Source of the DNA: Actinokineospora inagensis DSM 44258
Lineage (GTDB): Bacteria > Actinomycetota > Actinomycetes > Mycobacteriales > Pseudonocardiaceae
Length of the DNA: 64,000 nucleotides
Reading direction: 5' to 3'
Assembly (NCBI RefSeq): GCF_000482865.1
Contig: NZ_AXWW01000007.1
Coordinates: forward strand, 92,926-156,925
Part shown: in pieces, positions 16,894 to 26,033 of the stretch
Position numbering within the stretch: position 1 is the stretch's first letter
Layout: every line of letters begins with the position of its first letter
Notes under the pieces: model-generated
Databases searched by the model: none
Told to the model about the DNA's origin: nothing
What the model saw: the letters and a program-made list of their open reading frames with translations, nothing else
Made by a program: the position numbers and the translations under genes

Positions 16894-17934
16894 ATGGCTG
16901 CAGCACCCGACCGGGACAAGGCGCTCGAACTCGCCCTTGCCCAGATCGACAAGAACTTCGGCAAGGGCTCGGTGATGCGCCTGGGCGAGGAGGGCCGTGC
17001 CCCGATCGCGGTCATCCCGACCGGTTCCATCGCCCTCGACGTGGCCCTGGGCATCGGTGGCCTGCCGCGCGGCCGGGTCGTCGAGATCTACGGCCCGGAG
17101 TCCTCCGGTAAGACCACCGTCGCCCTGCACGCGGTGGCCAACGCCCAGCGCGCGGGCGGCATCGCCGCGTTCATCGACGCCGAGCACGCCCTGGATCCGG
17201 AGTACGCCAAGGCGCTGGGGGTGGACACGGACGCGCTGCTGGTCTCCCAGCCGGACACGGGTGAGCAGGCGCTGGAGATCGCGGACATGCTGATCCGCTC
17301 CGGCGCGCTGGACATCATCGTGATCGACTCGGTGGCCGCCCTGGTGCCGCGCGCCGAGATCGAGGGCGAGATGGGCGACAACCACGTCGGCCTGCAGGCC
17401 CGGCTGATGAGCCAGGCGCTGCGCAAGATGACCGGCGCGATGAACAACTCCGGCACCACCGCGATCTTCATCAACCAGTTGCGCGAGAAGATCGGCGTGA
17501 TGTTCGGGTCCCCGGAGACCACGACCGGTGGCAAGGCGCTCAAGTTCTACGCCTCCGTGCGGCTGGACGTGCGCCGCATCGAGACCCTGAAGGACGGCGG
17601 CGAGCCGGTCGGCAACCGCACCAGGGTCAAGGTCGTGAAGAACAAGGTCGCCCCGCCGTTCAAGCAGGCCGAGTTCGACATCCTCTACGGCAAGGGCGTC
17701 AGCCGCGAGGGCTCCCTCATCGACATGGGCGTCGACCAGGCCATCCTGCGCAAGTCCGGCGCCTGGTACACCTACGAGGGCGACCAGTTGGGCCAGGGCA
17801 AGGAGAACGCCCGCAAGTTCCTGCTGGAGAACCCGGACGTGGCCGACGAGATCGAGAAGCGGATCAAGGAGAAGCTCGGCATCGGCGCCAAGTTGGACGC
17901 CGACGAGACCGCTCCCGCCCCCGTCGAGTTCTGA
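16894..17934 (+). CDS. recA: Recombinase RecA
   Basis: 346-residue RecA, the strand-exchange ATPase and LexA co-protease. Walker [18 protein letters not shown] (Walker B), the [10 protein letters not shown] region, the MAW-type site [12 protein letters not shown] and the C-terminal acidic tail are all present. There is no intein. ATG at 16894 ([20 protein letters not shown]) is preceded by AGGTGG at a good distance; an in-frame GTG at 16861 would add 11 residues. A near-perfect SOS box lies upstream. The stop overlaps the recX ATG by one base (TGATG), so the two are translationally coupled. Confidence 0.98.
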   Translation: MAAAPDRDKALELALAQIDKNFGKGSVMRLGEEGRAPIAVIPTGSIALDVALGIGGLPRGRVVEIYGPESSGKTTVALHAVANAQRAGGIAAFIDAEHALDPEYAKALGVDTDALLVSQPDTGEQALEIADMLIRSGALDIIVIDSVAALVPRAEIEGEMGDNHVGLQARLMSQALRKMTGAMNNSGTTAIFINQLREKIGVMFGSPETTTGGKALKFYASVRLDVRRIETLKDGGEPVGNRTRVKVVKNKVAPPFKQAEFDILYGKGVSREGSLIDMGVDQAILRKSGAWYTYEGDQLGQGKENARKFLLENPDVADEIEKRIKEKLGIGAKLDADETAPAPVEF

Positions 17935-19076
17935 TGCCCGACCACACCCCCGCCGGGTGGTGGACCGAGCCCGCCCCCGAGCCCGCCCCCGGGGCCGCCG
18001 AGGCAGCCCCGGGGACCTGGTGGGCCGAGCCCGACGCCGAGGCACCCGCGCAGGCGGGGGAGTGGTGGAGCACCGAGGAGAACCCGCCCGCCACCCCACC
18101 CGAGCCGGACGACTGGTGGGCGACCGGGCCGGACAAGTCCACACAGGACAGTCCACGGCAGACTGCCGACGGCCGGGAAGCTGCTGACCCGTCGGGTGGT
18201 TCCGCCCCGACCGGCGGCGCTGGGGCGCGGCGAACCGCCTCGCCCCGGGCGGGTACGACGGGTGTCGCGGCTCGTCCCGACACCATCTCGGCACGCGCGT
18301 CCCGAAGCGCCGCCGCACGAGAAGACTTGAGCACCTCGGCTGAAGAAGGCGCCGAGGCGCCCGAGTTCGCCGTCCTGCGCCGCAGGCTCGCCGCGTCGGA
18401 CGAGCCCGGTGGCGGCCGCGCGGCCACCCGGCAAACCGAACGGCCTGGCCTCGATCTGGAGACGTCGGAGCCGACCGGTGGCGAGCGTGATCGCCGTGGG
18501 CGGGCGGCCTCCCGGCGAGCCGGTCGGCGCGGTGCCGATCCCGAGGCGCGGGGCGCGGACCACCAGGACTCGACCGGTGGCGAGCCGGACCGGGCGGAGT
18601 TGGCCGCCAAGGCCAGGGATCTCTGCTACCGGCTGTTGGCGGGCCGGGACCGGACCCGGCTGGAGCTGGCGCAGGCGCTGCGGCGCAAGGAGATCCCGGA
18701 CGACGTCGCGGCCGGGGTGCTGGCGAAGTTCGACGCCGCCGGGCTGATCAACGACGTGGCGTTCGCGGAGAGCTGGGTGCGGTCGCGGCACGAGCACCGG
18801 GGGCTCGGGCGGCGGGCGTTGGCCACGGAGCTGCGCCGCAAGGGGGTCGACGAGGACGTGGTCGCCGAGGCGGTCGCGGCGGTGGACACCGACGCCGAGG
18901 TGGAGCGGGCGGCCGAGCTGGTCCGCAAGAAGCTCCCCGGTCTGCGCGCCCACGACGACCAGGTGAAGATCCGCAGGCTGGTCGCCATGCTGGCCCGCCG
19001 CGGTTACTCGGAGGGGCTGGCTTACCGCGTCGTCCGCACCGAGATCGACGCCGACCGGGCCGACCAAGCCGACTAG
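17934..19076 (+). CDS. recX: RecA regulator RecX with long N-terminal extension
   Basis: 380 residues. The C-terminal part (about 220-380) is a normal RecX: ARDLCYRLLAGRDRTRLELAQALRRKEIP, then LINDVAFAESWVRSRH and RRLVAMLARRGYSEGLAYRVV, the three-helix repeats that bind the RecA filament. Typical RecX proteins are about 150-190 residues, so the first ~220 residues are extra. They are Pro/Ala/Glu/Arg-rich, probably disordered, and begin with four spaced Trp-Trp pairs at residues 9-10, 29-30, 44-45 and 61-62. The TGATG junction with recA supports this start. Function of the extension unknown. Confidence 0.92.
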   Translation: MPDHTPAGWWTEPAPEPAPGAAEAAPGTWWAEPDAEAPAQAGEWWSTEENPPATPPEPDDWWATGPDKSTQDSPRQTADGREAADPSGGSAPTGGAGARRTASPRAGTTGVAARPDTISARASRSAAAREDLSTSAEEGAEAPEFAVLRRRLAASDEPGGGRAATRQTERPGLDLETSEPTGGERDRRGRAASRRAGRRGADPEARGADHQDSTGGEPDRAELAAKARDLCYRLLAGRDRTRLELAQALRRKEIPDDVAAGVLAKFDAAGLINDVAFAESWVRSRHEHRGLGRRALATELRRKGVDEDVVAEAVAAVDTDAEVERAAELVRKKLPGLRAHDDQVKIRRLVAMLARRGYSEGLAYRVVRTEIDADRADQAD

Positions 19077-19594
19077 TCCCCGCGGGTCGACCAGTCCGGA
19101 AGCGGGTTCGCTTCCGCTTCCTCCAGCCCTGCCTTGATCCGGCAGACCGGTGGCGGTAGTCGGCACGGTCGTGCGCGGGTGGCCCGACTTGTCCGGGTTC
19201 CCGGTCGACAACCCGCGTCCGCGTCATCACGGCCAGTGAGTGGGCGGCGGAGGTCGCGGCAATTCCCGGGGGCGAAAACCGGGCGGGCCGCATGCCTGGA
19301 ACGACCTTGAGGGCCGGCCACAGTGGGCAGTGTCACAATCGACAGTTGCGGCTCACTTCCCTTGCCTCGCAACGGTTTCACCAGCCCTAACAACACAAGA
19401 CCAAGGTCAACGTGTGCGCGAGATCACAGGTGTTGACCACGGTTGGCGAGGGGGTGATCACCCATCGACCCGCCGCGTGTGGTACTTGTCACATCTGCCG
19501 TCGCAAGGCACAGTCGGCGACGAGCGGCGTCGCGGGTCCACGGACGGCTACGGACCCCGACACCGCGACCGGACCCGGGTACGGAGGTGTGCAC
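19077..19594. other. 518-bp leader region of the sdh operon, no gene
   Basis: No convincing coding sequence on either strand. It holds a CRP/GlxR-like site (listed separately) and, further on, TTGACC near 19433 and a GGTGATCACC palindrome near 19453. Its size suggests a long regulated promoter or leader for the succinate dehydrogenase operon. No riboswitch was recognised. Confidence 0.5.
19413..19428. promoter_or_regulatory. CRP/GlxR-like operator upstream of sdh operon
   Basis: TGTGCGCGAGATCACA matches the CRP-family consensus TGTGA-N6-TCACA at 9 of 10 defined positions. GlxR of Corynebacterium, a CRP-family regulator, is known to control the sdh genes there, so a cAMP-responsive regulator is a plausible binder. 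It lies 182 bases before the first gene of the operon. Confidence 0.55.
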
Positions 19595-19876
19595 ATGTCG
19601 AGTACCGAGATCAGTGAGCTGCAGCGGACCATCGGTCAGCTCCGGCAGTGCGTCGGCGCCCTGCGCGCCCGCTACGGCGACGTGCCCGCCGTGCGCAGGC
19701 TCGTCAACGACATCGAGCGGATCGACATCGACGCCGCGGACCTCACCGGCTCGTCATCGGCCCCGGTGCCGCGGCGGGCGGAGGAGGTCGACGTCGTGGT
19801 CGTGCCGGACACCCCGTACGACCCCGCGCTCTGGCACGGGGCCGACGACGAGGGTGTCGGCGGCTACCAGCGCTAG
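19595..19876 (+). CDS. Conserved small protein, first gene of sdh operon
   Basis: 93 residues: a predicted helical N-terminal half (SELQRTIGQLRQCVGALRARYG, VRRLVNDIERIDIDAADL) and an acidic tail with VDVVVVPDTPYDPALWHGADDEG. ATG 19595 follows GGAGG. It is the first gene ahead of the Sdh1 membrane subunit, the position held in M. tuberculosis by the 97-residue Rv0250c next to Rv0249c-Rv0247c (recalled synteny). A role in assembly or regulation of the complex is only inferred from position. Confidence 0.7.
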   Translation: MSSTEISELQRTIGQLRQCVGALRARYGDVPAVRRLVNDIERIDIDAADLTGSSSAPVPRRAEEVDVVVVPDTPYDPALWHGADDEGVGGYQR

Positions 19877-19930
19877 CCCAACCAGGGCCGGCGCGCGGCG
19901 CCGGTCGACAACAGGATCGACGAGGACACG

Positions 19931-20713
19931 ATGACGTCAGGTGTTGGCGCCCCCGCACGGGCGAGTATCCCCGCGCGCACCCTGCGGACCGACCGGTGGT
20001 GGCTGCCGCCGCTGCTGACGAACCTGGGCCTGCTGACCTTCATCGTGTACGCGACCGTCCGGTCGTTCATGGGCAAGTGGTACGTGGTCGAGCAGTACGG
20101 CTACCTGACGCCGTTCTACTCGCCGTGCCTGAGCGAGTCGTGCCTGCCGGGATCCAGCCACTTCGGCACCCCGCTGCCGGAGCTGCCCGGCTGGATCCCG
20201 CTCGGCTTCGTGGCGCTGCCGTTCCTGCTCGGCTTCCGGCTGACCTGCTACTACTACCGCAAGGCCTACTACCGGTCGGTGTGGCAGTCGCCGCCGGCGT
20301 GCGCGGTGGCCGAGCCGCACGGGTCGTACTCGGGGGAGACCCGGCTGCCGCTGATCGTGCAGAACGCGCACCGCTACTTCTTCTACGTGGCGCTCGTTGT
20401 CTCGGTGATCAATACTTACGACGCGATCGTGGCCCTCACCCACGGCCTCGGTCTGGGGAACCTGGTCCTGCTGCTGAACGTGGTCCTGCTCTGGGCGTAC
20501 ACGTTGTCGTGCCACTCGTGCAGGCACATCGCGGGCGGCAGGCTCAAGCACTTCTCCAAGCACCCCCTGCGCTACCGCGCGTGGACACTCGTCTCCAAGC
20601 TCAACGTCCGGCACATGCAGCTTGCTTGGACGACGCTGGGCACGCTGGTGTTGACCGACCTCTACGTGATGCTCGTCGCCAGCGGGACCATCTCCGACTT
20701 GCGCTTCTTCTAG
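19931..20713 (+). CDS. sdhC: Succinate dehydrogenase (Sdh1-type) membrane anchor subunit
   Basis: 260 residues with about five hydrophobic membrane segments (LTNLGLLTFIVYATVRSF, IPLGFVALPFLLGF, RYFFYVALVVSVINTY, LVLLLNVVLLWAYTL, TLGTLVLTDLYVMLVA). It is followed 37 bases later by the flavoprotein gene, so it is the quinone-binding anchor of the complex, equivalent to Rv0249c of the mycobacterial Sdh1 set. Several His residues (HRYFF, CHSCRHIAGG) are possible haem or quinone-site ligands. Start ATG at 19931 has GAGGACACG upstream. Confidence 0.8.
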   Translation: MTSGVGAPARASIPARTLRTDRWWLPPLLTNLGLLTFIVYATVRSFMGKWYVVEQYGYLTPFYSPCLSESCLPGSSHFGTPLPELPGWIPLGFVALPFLLGFRLTCYYYRKAYYRSVWQSPPACAVAEPHGSYSGETRLPLIVQNAHRYFFYVALVVSVINTYDAIVALTHGLGLGNLVLLLNVVLLWAYTLSCHSCRHIAGGRLKHFSKHPLRYRAWTLVSKLNVRHMQLAWTTLGTLVLTDLYVMLVASGTISDLRFF

Positions 20714-20750
20714 AGGCGCCAGGGAAAAAGCCAGATTTCGAGAGGAACAC

Positions 20751-22661
20751 ATGACCGAGGTCGAGCGCCACTCCTACGACGTGGTGGTCATCGGGGCTGG
20801 TGGCGCCGGGCTGCGCGCGGTGATCGAGGCTCGCCAGCGCGGGTTGCGGGTCGCCGTGGTGTGCAAGTCGCTGTTCGGCAAGGCGCACACGGTGATGGCC
20901 GAGGGCGGCTGCGCCGCGTCGATGGGCAACGCGAACTCCAACGACAACTGGCAGGTCCACTTCCGCGACACGATGCGCGGCGGGAAGTTCCTGAACAACT
21001 GGCGGATGGCCGAGCTGCACGCCAAGGAAGCCCCGGACCGGGTGTGGGAGCTGGAGACCTACGGCGCGTTGTTCGACCGGACCGCGGACGGCCGGATCAG
21101 CCAGCGCAACTTCGGCGGGCACACGTACCCGCGGCTGGCGCACGTCGGTGACCGCACCGGTCTGGAACTGATCCGCACCATGCAGCAGAAGATCGTGTCG
21201 CTGCAGCAGGAGGACTTCCGCGAGTCCGGCGACTACGAGGCCCGGATCAAGGTCTTCGCCGAGTGCACGATCACCGAGCTCGTCAAGGACGGCAACCGGA
21301 TCGCGGGTGCGTTCGGGTACTGGCGGGAGTCGGGTCGGTTCATCCTGTTCGAGGCGCCCGCGGTCGTGCTGGCCACCGGTGGCATCGGCAAGTCGTTCAA
21401 GGTCACCTCGAACTCCTGGGAGTACACCGGTGACGGGCACGCGCTGGCGCTGCGCGCGGGCGCGACCCTGATCAACATGGAGTTCGTCCAGTTCCACCCG
21501 ACCGGCATGGTGTGGCCGCCCAGCGTGAAGGGCATCCTGGTCACCGAGGGCGTGCGCGGCGACGGCGGGGTGCTGAAGAACTCCGACAACAAGCGGTTCA
21601 TGTTCAACTACATCCCGGACGTGTTCAAGGGCCAGTACGCCGACGGCGAGCAGGAGGCCGACCGCTGGTACACCGACCAGGAGACCAACCGCCGCACCCC
21701 GGACCTGTTGCCCCGCGACGAGGTGGCCCGCGCGATCAACTCCGAGGTCAAGGCCGGTCGCGGCTCACCGCACGGCGGCGTGTTCCTGGACATCGCCAGC
21801 AGGCTGCCCGCCGAGGAGATCAAGAACCGGCTGCCGTCGATGTACCACCAGTTCAAGGAGCTGGCCGATGTCGACATCACCGCCGAGCCGATGGAGGTCG
21901 GCCCGACCTGCCACTACGTGATGGGTGGCATCGAGGTCGACCCGGACACCGCCGCGGCGACCGTGCCCGGCCTGTTCGCCGCCGGTGAGTGCTCGGGCGG
22001 TATGCACGGCTCGAACCGGTTGGGCGGCAACTCGCTGTCGGACCTGTTGGTGTTCGGCCGCCGCGCGGGTCTGGGCGCCGCGTCCTACGTGGAGTCGCTG
22101 ACCGAGCGCCCTGCGGTTGCCCAGTCCGATGTGGACACCGCGGCGGAGTTCGCGCTGGCGCCGTTCGAGCCGCCCGCCAACGGCGTCGAGGAGAACCCGT
22201 ACACGCTGCACAACGAGCTGCAGCAGTCGATGAACGACCTGGTCGGCATCATCCGCAAGGCGTCGGAGGTCGAGCAGGCGCTGGCGAAGCTGGCCGAGAT
22301 CCGCTCCCGCATCGGCCAGGTCGTCGTCGAGGGCCACCGCCAGTACAACCCCGGCTGGCACCTGGCCGTCGACCTGCGGAACATGCTGCTGGTCAGCGAG
22401 TGCGTTGCGCGCGCCGCGTTGACCCGCACGGAGAGCCGCGGCGGCCACACCCGCGACGACTACCCGATGATGGACGCCCAGTGGCGCAACACGCTGCTGG
22501 TCTGCTCGACCGAGGGTGACGCGCTGGTCCCGGACGTCGCGGTCACCCGCAAGGAGCAGGAGCCGTTGCGCCAAGACCTGCTGGAGCTGTTCGAGCTGAC
22601 CGAGCTGGAGAAGTACTACACCGACGGTGAGCTGAACACCCACCCGGCACGAAAGGACTGA
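20751..22661 (+). CDS. sdhA: Succinate dehydrogenase/fumarate reductase flavoprotein subunit
   Basis: 636 residues. FAD-binding Rossmann motif VVVIGAGGAGLRAVIEA, the covalent-FAD His in GKAHTVMAEGG (His46), the substrate-site HPTGMVW, and GSNRLGGNSLSDLLVFGRRAG near the capping region are all visible. It oxidises succinate to fumarate (or the reverse), passing electrons to the iron-sulfur subunit. ATG 20751 follows GAGAGGAACAC. It is the third gene of the operon, and the length agrees with the Sdh1 flavoprotein of mycobacteria. Confidence 0.95.
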   Translation: MTEVERHSYDVVVIGAGGAGLRAVIEARQRGLRVAVVCKSLFGKAHTVMAEGGCAASMGNANSNDNWQVHFRDTMRGGKFLNNWRMAELHAKEAPDRVWELETYGALFDRTADGRISQRNFGGHTYPRLAHVGDRTGLELIRTMQQKIVSLQQEDFRESGDYEARIKVFAECTITELVKDGNRIAGAFGYWRESGRFILFEAPAVVLATGGIGKSFKVTSNSWEYTGDGHALALRAGATLINMEFVQFHPTGMVWPPSVKGILVTEGVRGDGGVLKNSDNKRFMFNYIPDVFKGQYADGEQEADRWYTDQETNRRTPDLLPRDEVARAINSEVKAGRGSPHGGVFLDIASRLPAEEIKNRLPSMYHQFKELADVDITAEPMEVGPTCHYVMGGIEVDPDTAAATVPGLFAAGECSGGMHGSNRLGGNSLSDLLVFGRRAGLGAASYVESLTERPAVAQSDVDTAAEFALAPFEPPANGVEENPYTLHNELQQSMNDLVGIIRKASEVEQALAKLAEIRSRIGQVVVEGHRQYNPGWHLAVDLRNMLLVSECVARAALTRTESRGGHTRDDYPMMDAQWRNTLLVCSTEGDALVPDVAVTRKEQEPLRQDLLELFELTELEKYYTDGELNTHPARKD

Positions 22662-22665
22662 GGAG

Positions 22666-23418
22666 TTGCCGTACAAGGCGAAGTTCAAGGTCTGGCGCGG
22701 CGACGTCGAGGGCGGTGAGCTGCGGGACTTCCTGGTGGAGGTCAACGAGGGCGAGGTCGTGCTCGACATCATCCACCGCCTGCAGGCCACCCAGGCGCCC
22801 GACCTGGCGGTCCGGTGGAACTGCAAGGCGGGCAAGTGCGGCTCCTGTTCGGCCGAGGTCAACGGCAGGCCCCGGTTGCTGTGCATGACCCGCATGTCGA
22901 CCTTCACCGAGGAGGAGACCGTCACGGTCACCCCCATGCGCACCTTCCCGGTGATCCGCGACCTGGTGACGGACGTGTCGTTCAACTACACCAAGGCCCG
23001 CGAGATCCCGTCGTTCACCCCACCCGCCGACCTCGCCCCCGGCGATTACCGCATGCAGCAGGTCGACGTCCAGCGCTCGCAAGAGTTCCGCAAGTGCATC
23101 GAGTGCTTCCTCTGCCAGAACACCTGCCACGTCGTCCGCGACCACGAGGACAACAAGGACGCCTTCTCCGGTCCCCGCTTCCTCATGCGCGCCGCCGAGT
23201 TGGAGTTCCACCCGCTCGACACGGCCGACCGCGTCCCCGCCGCGCAGGAGGCCAACGGGCTCGGCCTGTGCAACATCACCAAGTGCTGCACCGAGGTCTG
23301 CCCCGAGCACATCCGCATCACCGACAACGCCCTCATCCCCATGAAGGAACGCGTCGCCGACCGCAAGTACGACCCGATCGTGTGGCTCGGTTCGAAACTC
23401 TTCCGCCGCACCAAGTAG
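22666..23418 (+). CDS. sdhB: Succinate dehydrogenase/fumarate reductase iron-sulfur subunit
   Basis: 250 residues. The [2Fe-2S] motif is C53-x4-C58-x2-C61-x11-C73 (CKAGKCGSC ... C). The C-terminal ferredoxin-like part has CIECFLCQNTC and CNITKCCTEVC, which supply the other Fe-S clusters. It begins at a TTG (22666) four bases after the sdhA stop, with GAAAGGA as ribosome binding site. The start is inferred from the N-terminus PYKAKFKVWRGD, which is typical for this subunit. It is the last gene of the operon; a strong hairpin follows 11 bases later. Confidence 0.93.
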   Translation: MPYKAKFKVWRGDVEGGELRDFLVEVNEGEVVLDIIHRLQATQAPDLAVRWNCKAGKCGSCSAEVNGRPRLLCMTRMSTFTEEETVTVTPMRTFPVIRDLVTDVSFNYTKAREIPSFTPPADLAPGDYRMQQVDVQRSQEFRKCIECFLCQNTCHVVRDHEDNKDAFSGPRFLMRAAELEFHPLDTADRVPAAQEANGLGLCNITKCCTEVCPEHIRITDNALIPMKERVADRKYDPIVWLGSKLFRRTK

Positions 23419-23429
23419 GCGGTCTTCAA

Positions 23430-23468
23430 CGTGATGCCCGCAGACCCCAGGGGTCTGCGGGCATCACG
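23430..23468. terminator. Hairpin between convergent sdhB and gluD
   Basis: An 18-bp perfect inverted repeat (arms 23430-23447 and 23451-23468) with a 3-base loop. No T-run follows on either strand. It sits between two convergent operons, so it probably ends both. Confidence 0.75.
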
Positions 23469-23487
23469 TCGAGTACGACCGTGCGGG

Positions 23488-24366
23488 TCAACCGCCCCCA
23501 CCCGCTCCGGCACCCGCCGGATCTGTGGCCGACAACGTCGCCGCGGCCTTCTTACCCCGGCTCAGCCGCCGCTCGACGTACACCGCCAAGCGGCTTACCC
23601 CGTAGTTCACCGCGATGAACAACGCGGCCACGACCAGGTACACCTGGATCGGGTTGCCCAGGTTCTGGATGATGATGCCCGCGGTCCGCACCGTCTCCTC
23701 GTAGCTGATGATGAACCCGAGCGAGGTGTCCTTCAGCACCACCACCAGTTGGCTGATCAGCGCGGGCAGCATCGCCCGGAACGCCTGCGGCAGCAGGACC
23801 AGCCCCAGCACCTGCGCCCGGCGCAGGCCGAGGGACTCCGCGGCCTCCCGCTGCCCGGTCGGCAGCGAGTTCACCCCGGCGCGCACGATCTCCGCGATGA
23901 TCACCGAGTTGTACACGGTCAGCCCGATGACCAGGAACCACAGGTTGTCCAGGTCGACGCCGAGGGTCGGCAGCACCCGGGCGGCGAAGAAGATCGAGAT
24001 GACCACCGGGACACCGCGGAACAGCTCGATGAACCCGACCACCAGCCAGCGGTACCACCGGGACGCCGTGATCCGCAGCACCGCCAGCAGGGTCCCGATC
24101 ACCAGCGAGAACGCCATCGCCAGCGCGGCCGCCACCAGCGTGTTGACCAGCGCGCCGCCCAGCAGGTTCCACACCTGGTCGAACGTGTCGGACGACGGGT
24201 TGACCAGCGGGTCCCACTTCTCGGCGCTGAACTGGCCCTTCTCGTCGAGCCGGGAGCCGACGACGGCCAGCACGGCGACGACCAGCAGCCCGGCCAGCAC
24301 GCTGCCGACCAGCGTCCGCCGCCGCGTGCGCGGTCCGGGGGCGTCGTAGAGCACGGACGTGGTCAT
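23488..24366 (-). CDS. gluD: Glutamate-type ABC transporter permease
   Basis: 292-residue inner-membrane permease of the polar amino acid (HisM/GltJ) family. It has an N-terminal membrane helix (LVGSVLAGLLVVAVLAVVGS), then the conserved five-helix core with NTLVAAALAMAFSLVIGTLLAVLR and the EAA-type loop EAAESLGLRRAQVLGLVLLPQAFRAMLP. The ATG overlaps the gluC stop (ATGA). In gene order it matches gluD of the Corynebacterium and Streptomyces gluABCD glutamate importers. Confidence 0.88.
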   Translation of the reverse strand: MTTSVLYDAPGPRTRRRTLVGSVLAGLLVVAVLAVVGSRLDEKGQFSAEKWDPLVNPSSDTFDQVWNLLGGALVNTLVAAALAMAFSLVIGTLLAVLRITASRWYRWLVVGFIELFRGVPVVISIFFAARVLPTLGVDLDNLWFLVIGLTVYNSVIIAEIVRAGVNSLPTGQREAAESLGLRRAQVLGLVLLPQAFRAMLPALISQLVVVLKDTSLGFIISYEETVRTAGIIIQNLGNPIQVYLVVAALFIAVNYGVSRLAVYVERRLSRGKKAAATLSATDPAGAGAGGGG

Positions 24367-25013
24367 CGCGCGATCGCCACCTTCCGCTCCAGCAGGCCGA
24401 GCAGCAGGCCACCGGGGATGGTGATGGCCAGGTACCCGAGGACGACCCCGGTCAGCACCGGCAGCGCCGCCTCACCGCGGGCGGAGGTGAGCGTGTCGCC
24501 GACGGCGAACAGGTCGCCGCCGACGCCGAACGCGCCGACGATGGCCGAGTTCTTGATCATCGCGATGATCACGCTGCCCAGCGGCGGCACCACCGTGCGC
24601 AGCGCCTGCGGCAGCACGACCGACGTCAGCGACTGGCCGAACGTCAGCCCGACCGCGCGCGCCGCCTCCGCCTGCCCGGCGGGCACCGAGTTGACACCGG
24701 CGCGGACCGCCTCGCAGACGAACGCCGAGGTGTACAGCACCAAACCGGTGACACCGAACCAGAAGTAGGCGCCGTTGACGCCGATCTCCGGCAGCCCGAA
24801 CGCGCAGAAGAACAGCACCACGGTCAGCGGGCAGTTGCGGAACACGGTGACCCAGGCGGTGCCGACCCAGCGCAGCGGCGGGACCGGTGATACCCGGAAC
24901 CCGGCGACGACCGTGCCGAGCACCAGTGCGCCGACCGCGGCGAGCGCGCAGATCTTCAAGGTCTGCAGGAACCCGTCGCGGTAGAGCGAGAAGTTGTCGA
25001 GGATGACGTTCAC
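24363..25013 (-). CDS. gluC: Glutamate-type ABC transporter permease
   Basis: 216-residue permease, partner of gluD. The core FLQTLKICALAAVGALVLGTVVAGFRVSP and the EAA loop AEAARAVGLTFGQSLTSVVLPQALRTVVPP are typical of polar amino acid permeases. The ATG at 25013 is 70 bases downstream of the binding-protein gene. The 3' end overlaps gluD by four bases. Confidence 0.9.
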   Translation of the reverse strand: MNVILDNFSLYRDGFLQTLKICALAAVGALVLGTVVAGFRVSPVPPLRWVGTAWVTVFRNCPLTVVLFFCAFGLPEIGVNGAYFWFGVTGLVLYTSAFVCEAVRAGVNSVPAGQAEAARAVGLTFGQSLTSVVLPQALRTVVPPLGSVIIAMIKNSAIVGAFGVGGDLFAVGDTLTSARGEAALPVLTGVVLGYLAITIPGGLLLGLLERKVAIAR

Positions 25014-25083
25014 GGGGTCTCCCAGCCCGGTAGGGCGGCGGGGTGCCCGCCACGGACCGCGGCGGGCACCCCGAGTGCGCCGA

Positions 25084-25968
25084 TCAGCTACAGGTGTCCA
25101 GGTCCGGCAGCTTCGGCGCGTCCGGCGCCACCTTGCCCGCCGTGTCCTGCCACGCCTTCTCGTAGCTGCCGTCGCCCGCCGCCGCCTTGAGCGTGTCGTC
25201 GATGAACTGGCAGAACTTCGTGTCGCCCTTCTTGATGCCGATGCCGTAGGGCTCGGTGGTGAACGGCTTGCCCACCAGCTTGAACGCGCCCGCGGACTTG
25301 TCGACCAGGCCGAGCAGGATGACGTTGTCCGTGGTGACCACGTCGACCTGGTTGTTCTTCAACGCGTCCGCGCACTTGGAGTACACGTCGAACAGGACCA
25401 CGTTCGCCGGGTCGACGTACTTCTTGATGGTCTCGGCGGGGGTGGACCCGGTCACCGAGCACACCCGCGCGTTGGCCGCCTTCAGCGACTCCGGGCCGGT
25501 GATCGCGGAGTTGTCCTTCTTCACCATCAGGTCCTGACCCGCCTCGTAGTACGGGCCCGCGAAGGAGATCCGCTCCTTGCGCTTGTCGTTGATGGTGTAG
25601 GTCGCCACGATCAGGTCGACCTTGCCCTGCTCGATGTACTCCTCGCGGACCTTGGACTGGGTCTCCACCCACTCGATCTTGTCCGCGCCGACGCCGAGCT
25701 TGGCCGCGACCAGCTTGGCGATCTCCACGTCGAACCCGGTCGGCTTGTTGTCCAGGCCCTTCAGGCCGAACAGCGGCTGGTCGAACTTGGTGCCGATGCG
25801 GATCTTCCCCGCGTCCTTGAGCTTGGCCATGGTGGTCCCGGCGTCGAACGTGGCCGAGGTGTTCACCGGCGGGTTCGACGAGCCGGTGTCCTTGCCGCCA
25901 CCGCAGGCGGCCACCGTGCAGGCCAGTGCGGCGGCCGCGGTGCCGAACATCAGGCGCCGGAGTCGCAT
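25084..25968 (-). CDS. gluB: Glutamate-type ABC transporter substrate-binding lipoprotein
   Basis: 294 residues. Signal peptide with lipobox TVAAC (Cys22) predicts a lipid-anchored extracytoplasmic protein. The mature part is a family-3 solute-binding protein: KLKDAGKIRIGTKFDQPLFG, NKPTGFDVEIAKLVAAKLG, ERISFAGPYYEAGQDLMVKK and KADTKF-like late segments. It delivers a polar amino acid, probably glutamate by operon identity, to the GluCD permease. ATG 25968 is chosen because it gives a normal signal peptide; the upstream frame adds a charged stretch. Confidence 0.9.
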   Translation of the reverse strand: MRLRRLMFGTAAAALACTVAACGGGKDTGSSNPPVNTSATFDAGTTMAKLKDAGKIRIGTKFDQPLFGLKGLDNKPTGFDVEIAKLVAAKLGVGADKIEWVETQSKVREEYIEQGKVDLIVATYTINDKRKERISFAGPYYEAGQDLMVKKDNSAITGPESLKAANARVCSVTGSTPAETIKKYVDPANVVLFDVYSKCADALKNNQVDVVTTDNVILLGLVDKSAGAFKLVGKPFTTEPYGIGIKKGDTKFCQFIDDTLKAAAGDGSYEKAWQDTAGKVAPDAPKLPDLDTCS

Positions 25969-26033
25969 GTGTGCTCCCTCGTGTCGCAGGCTGGGCACGC
26001 CAGCCCGTTCGGTTGTCGGTACGGGCGAACGCG

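Noticed and set aside
16852..17934. RecA start at GTG 16852 or 16861
   Set aside because: ATG 16894 gives the usual RecA N-terminus with a correctly spaced AGGTGG; upstream starts add residues unlike the family.
19073..19396. Small minus-strand gene in the sdh leader
   Set aside because: Pro/Arg-rich, no motif, no clear ribosome binding site, and a regulatory site lies next to it.
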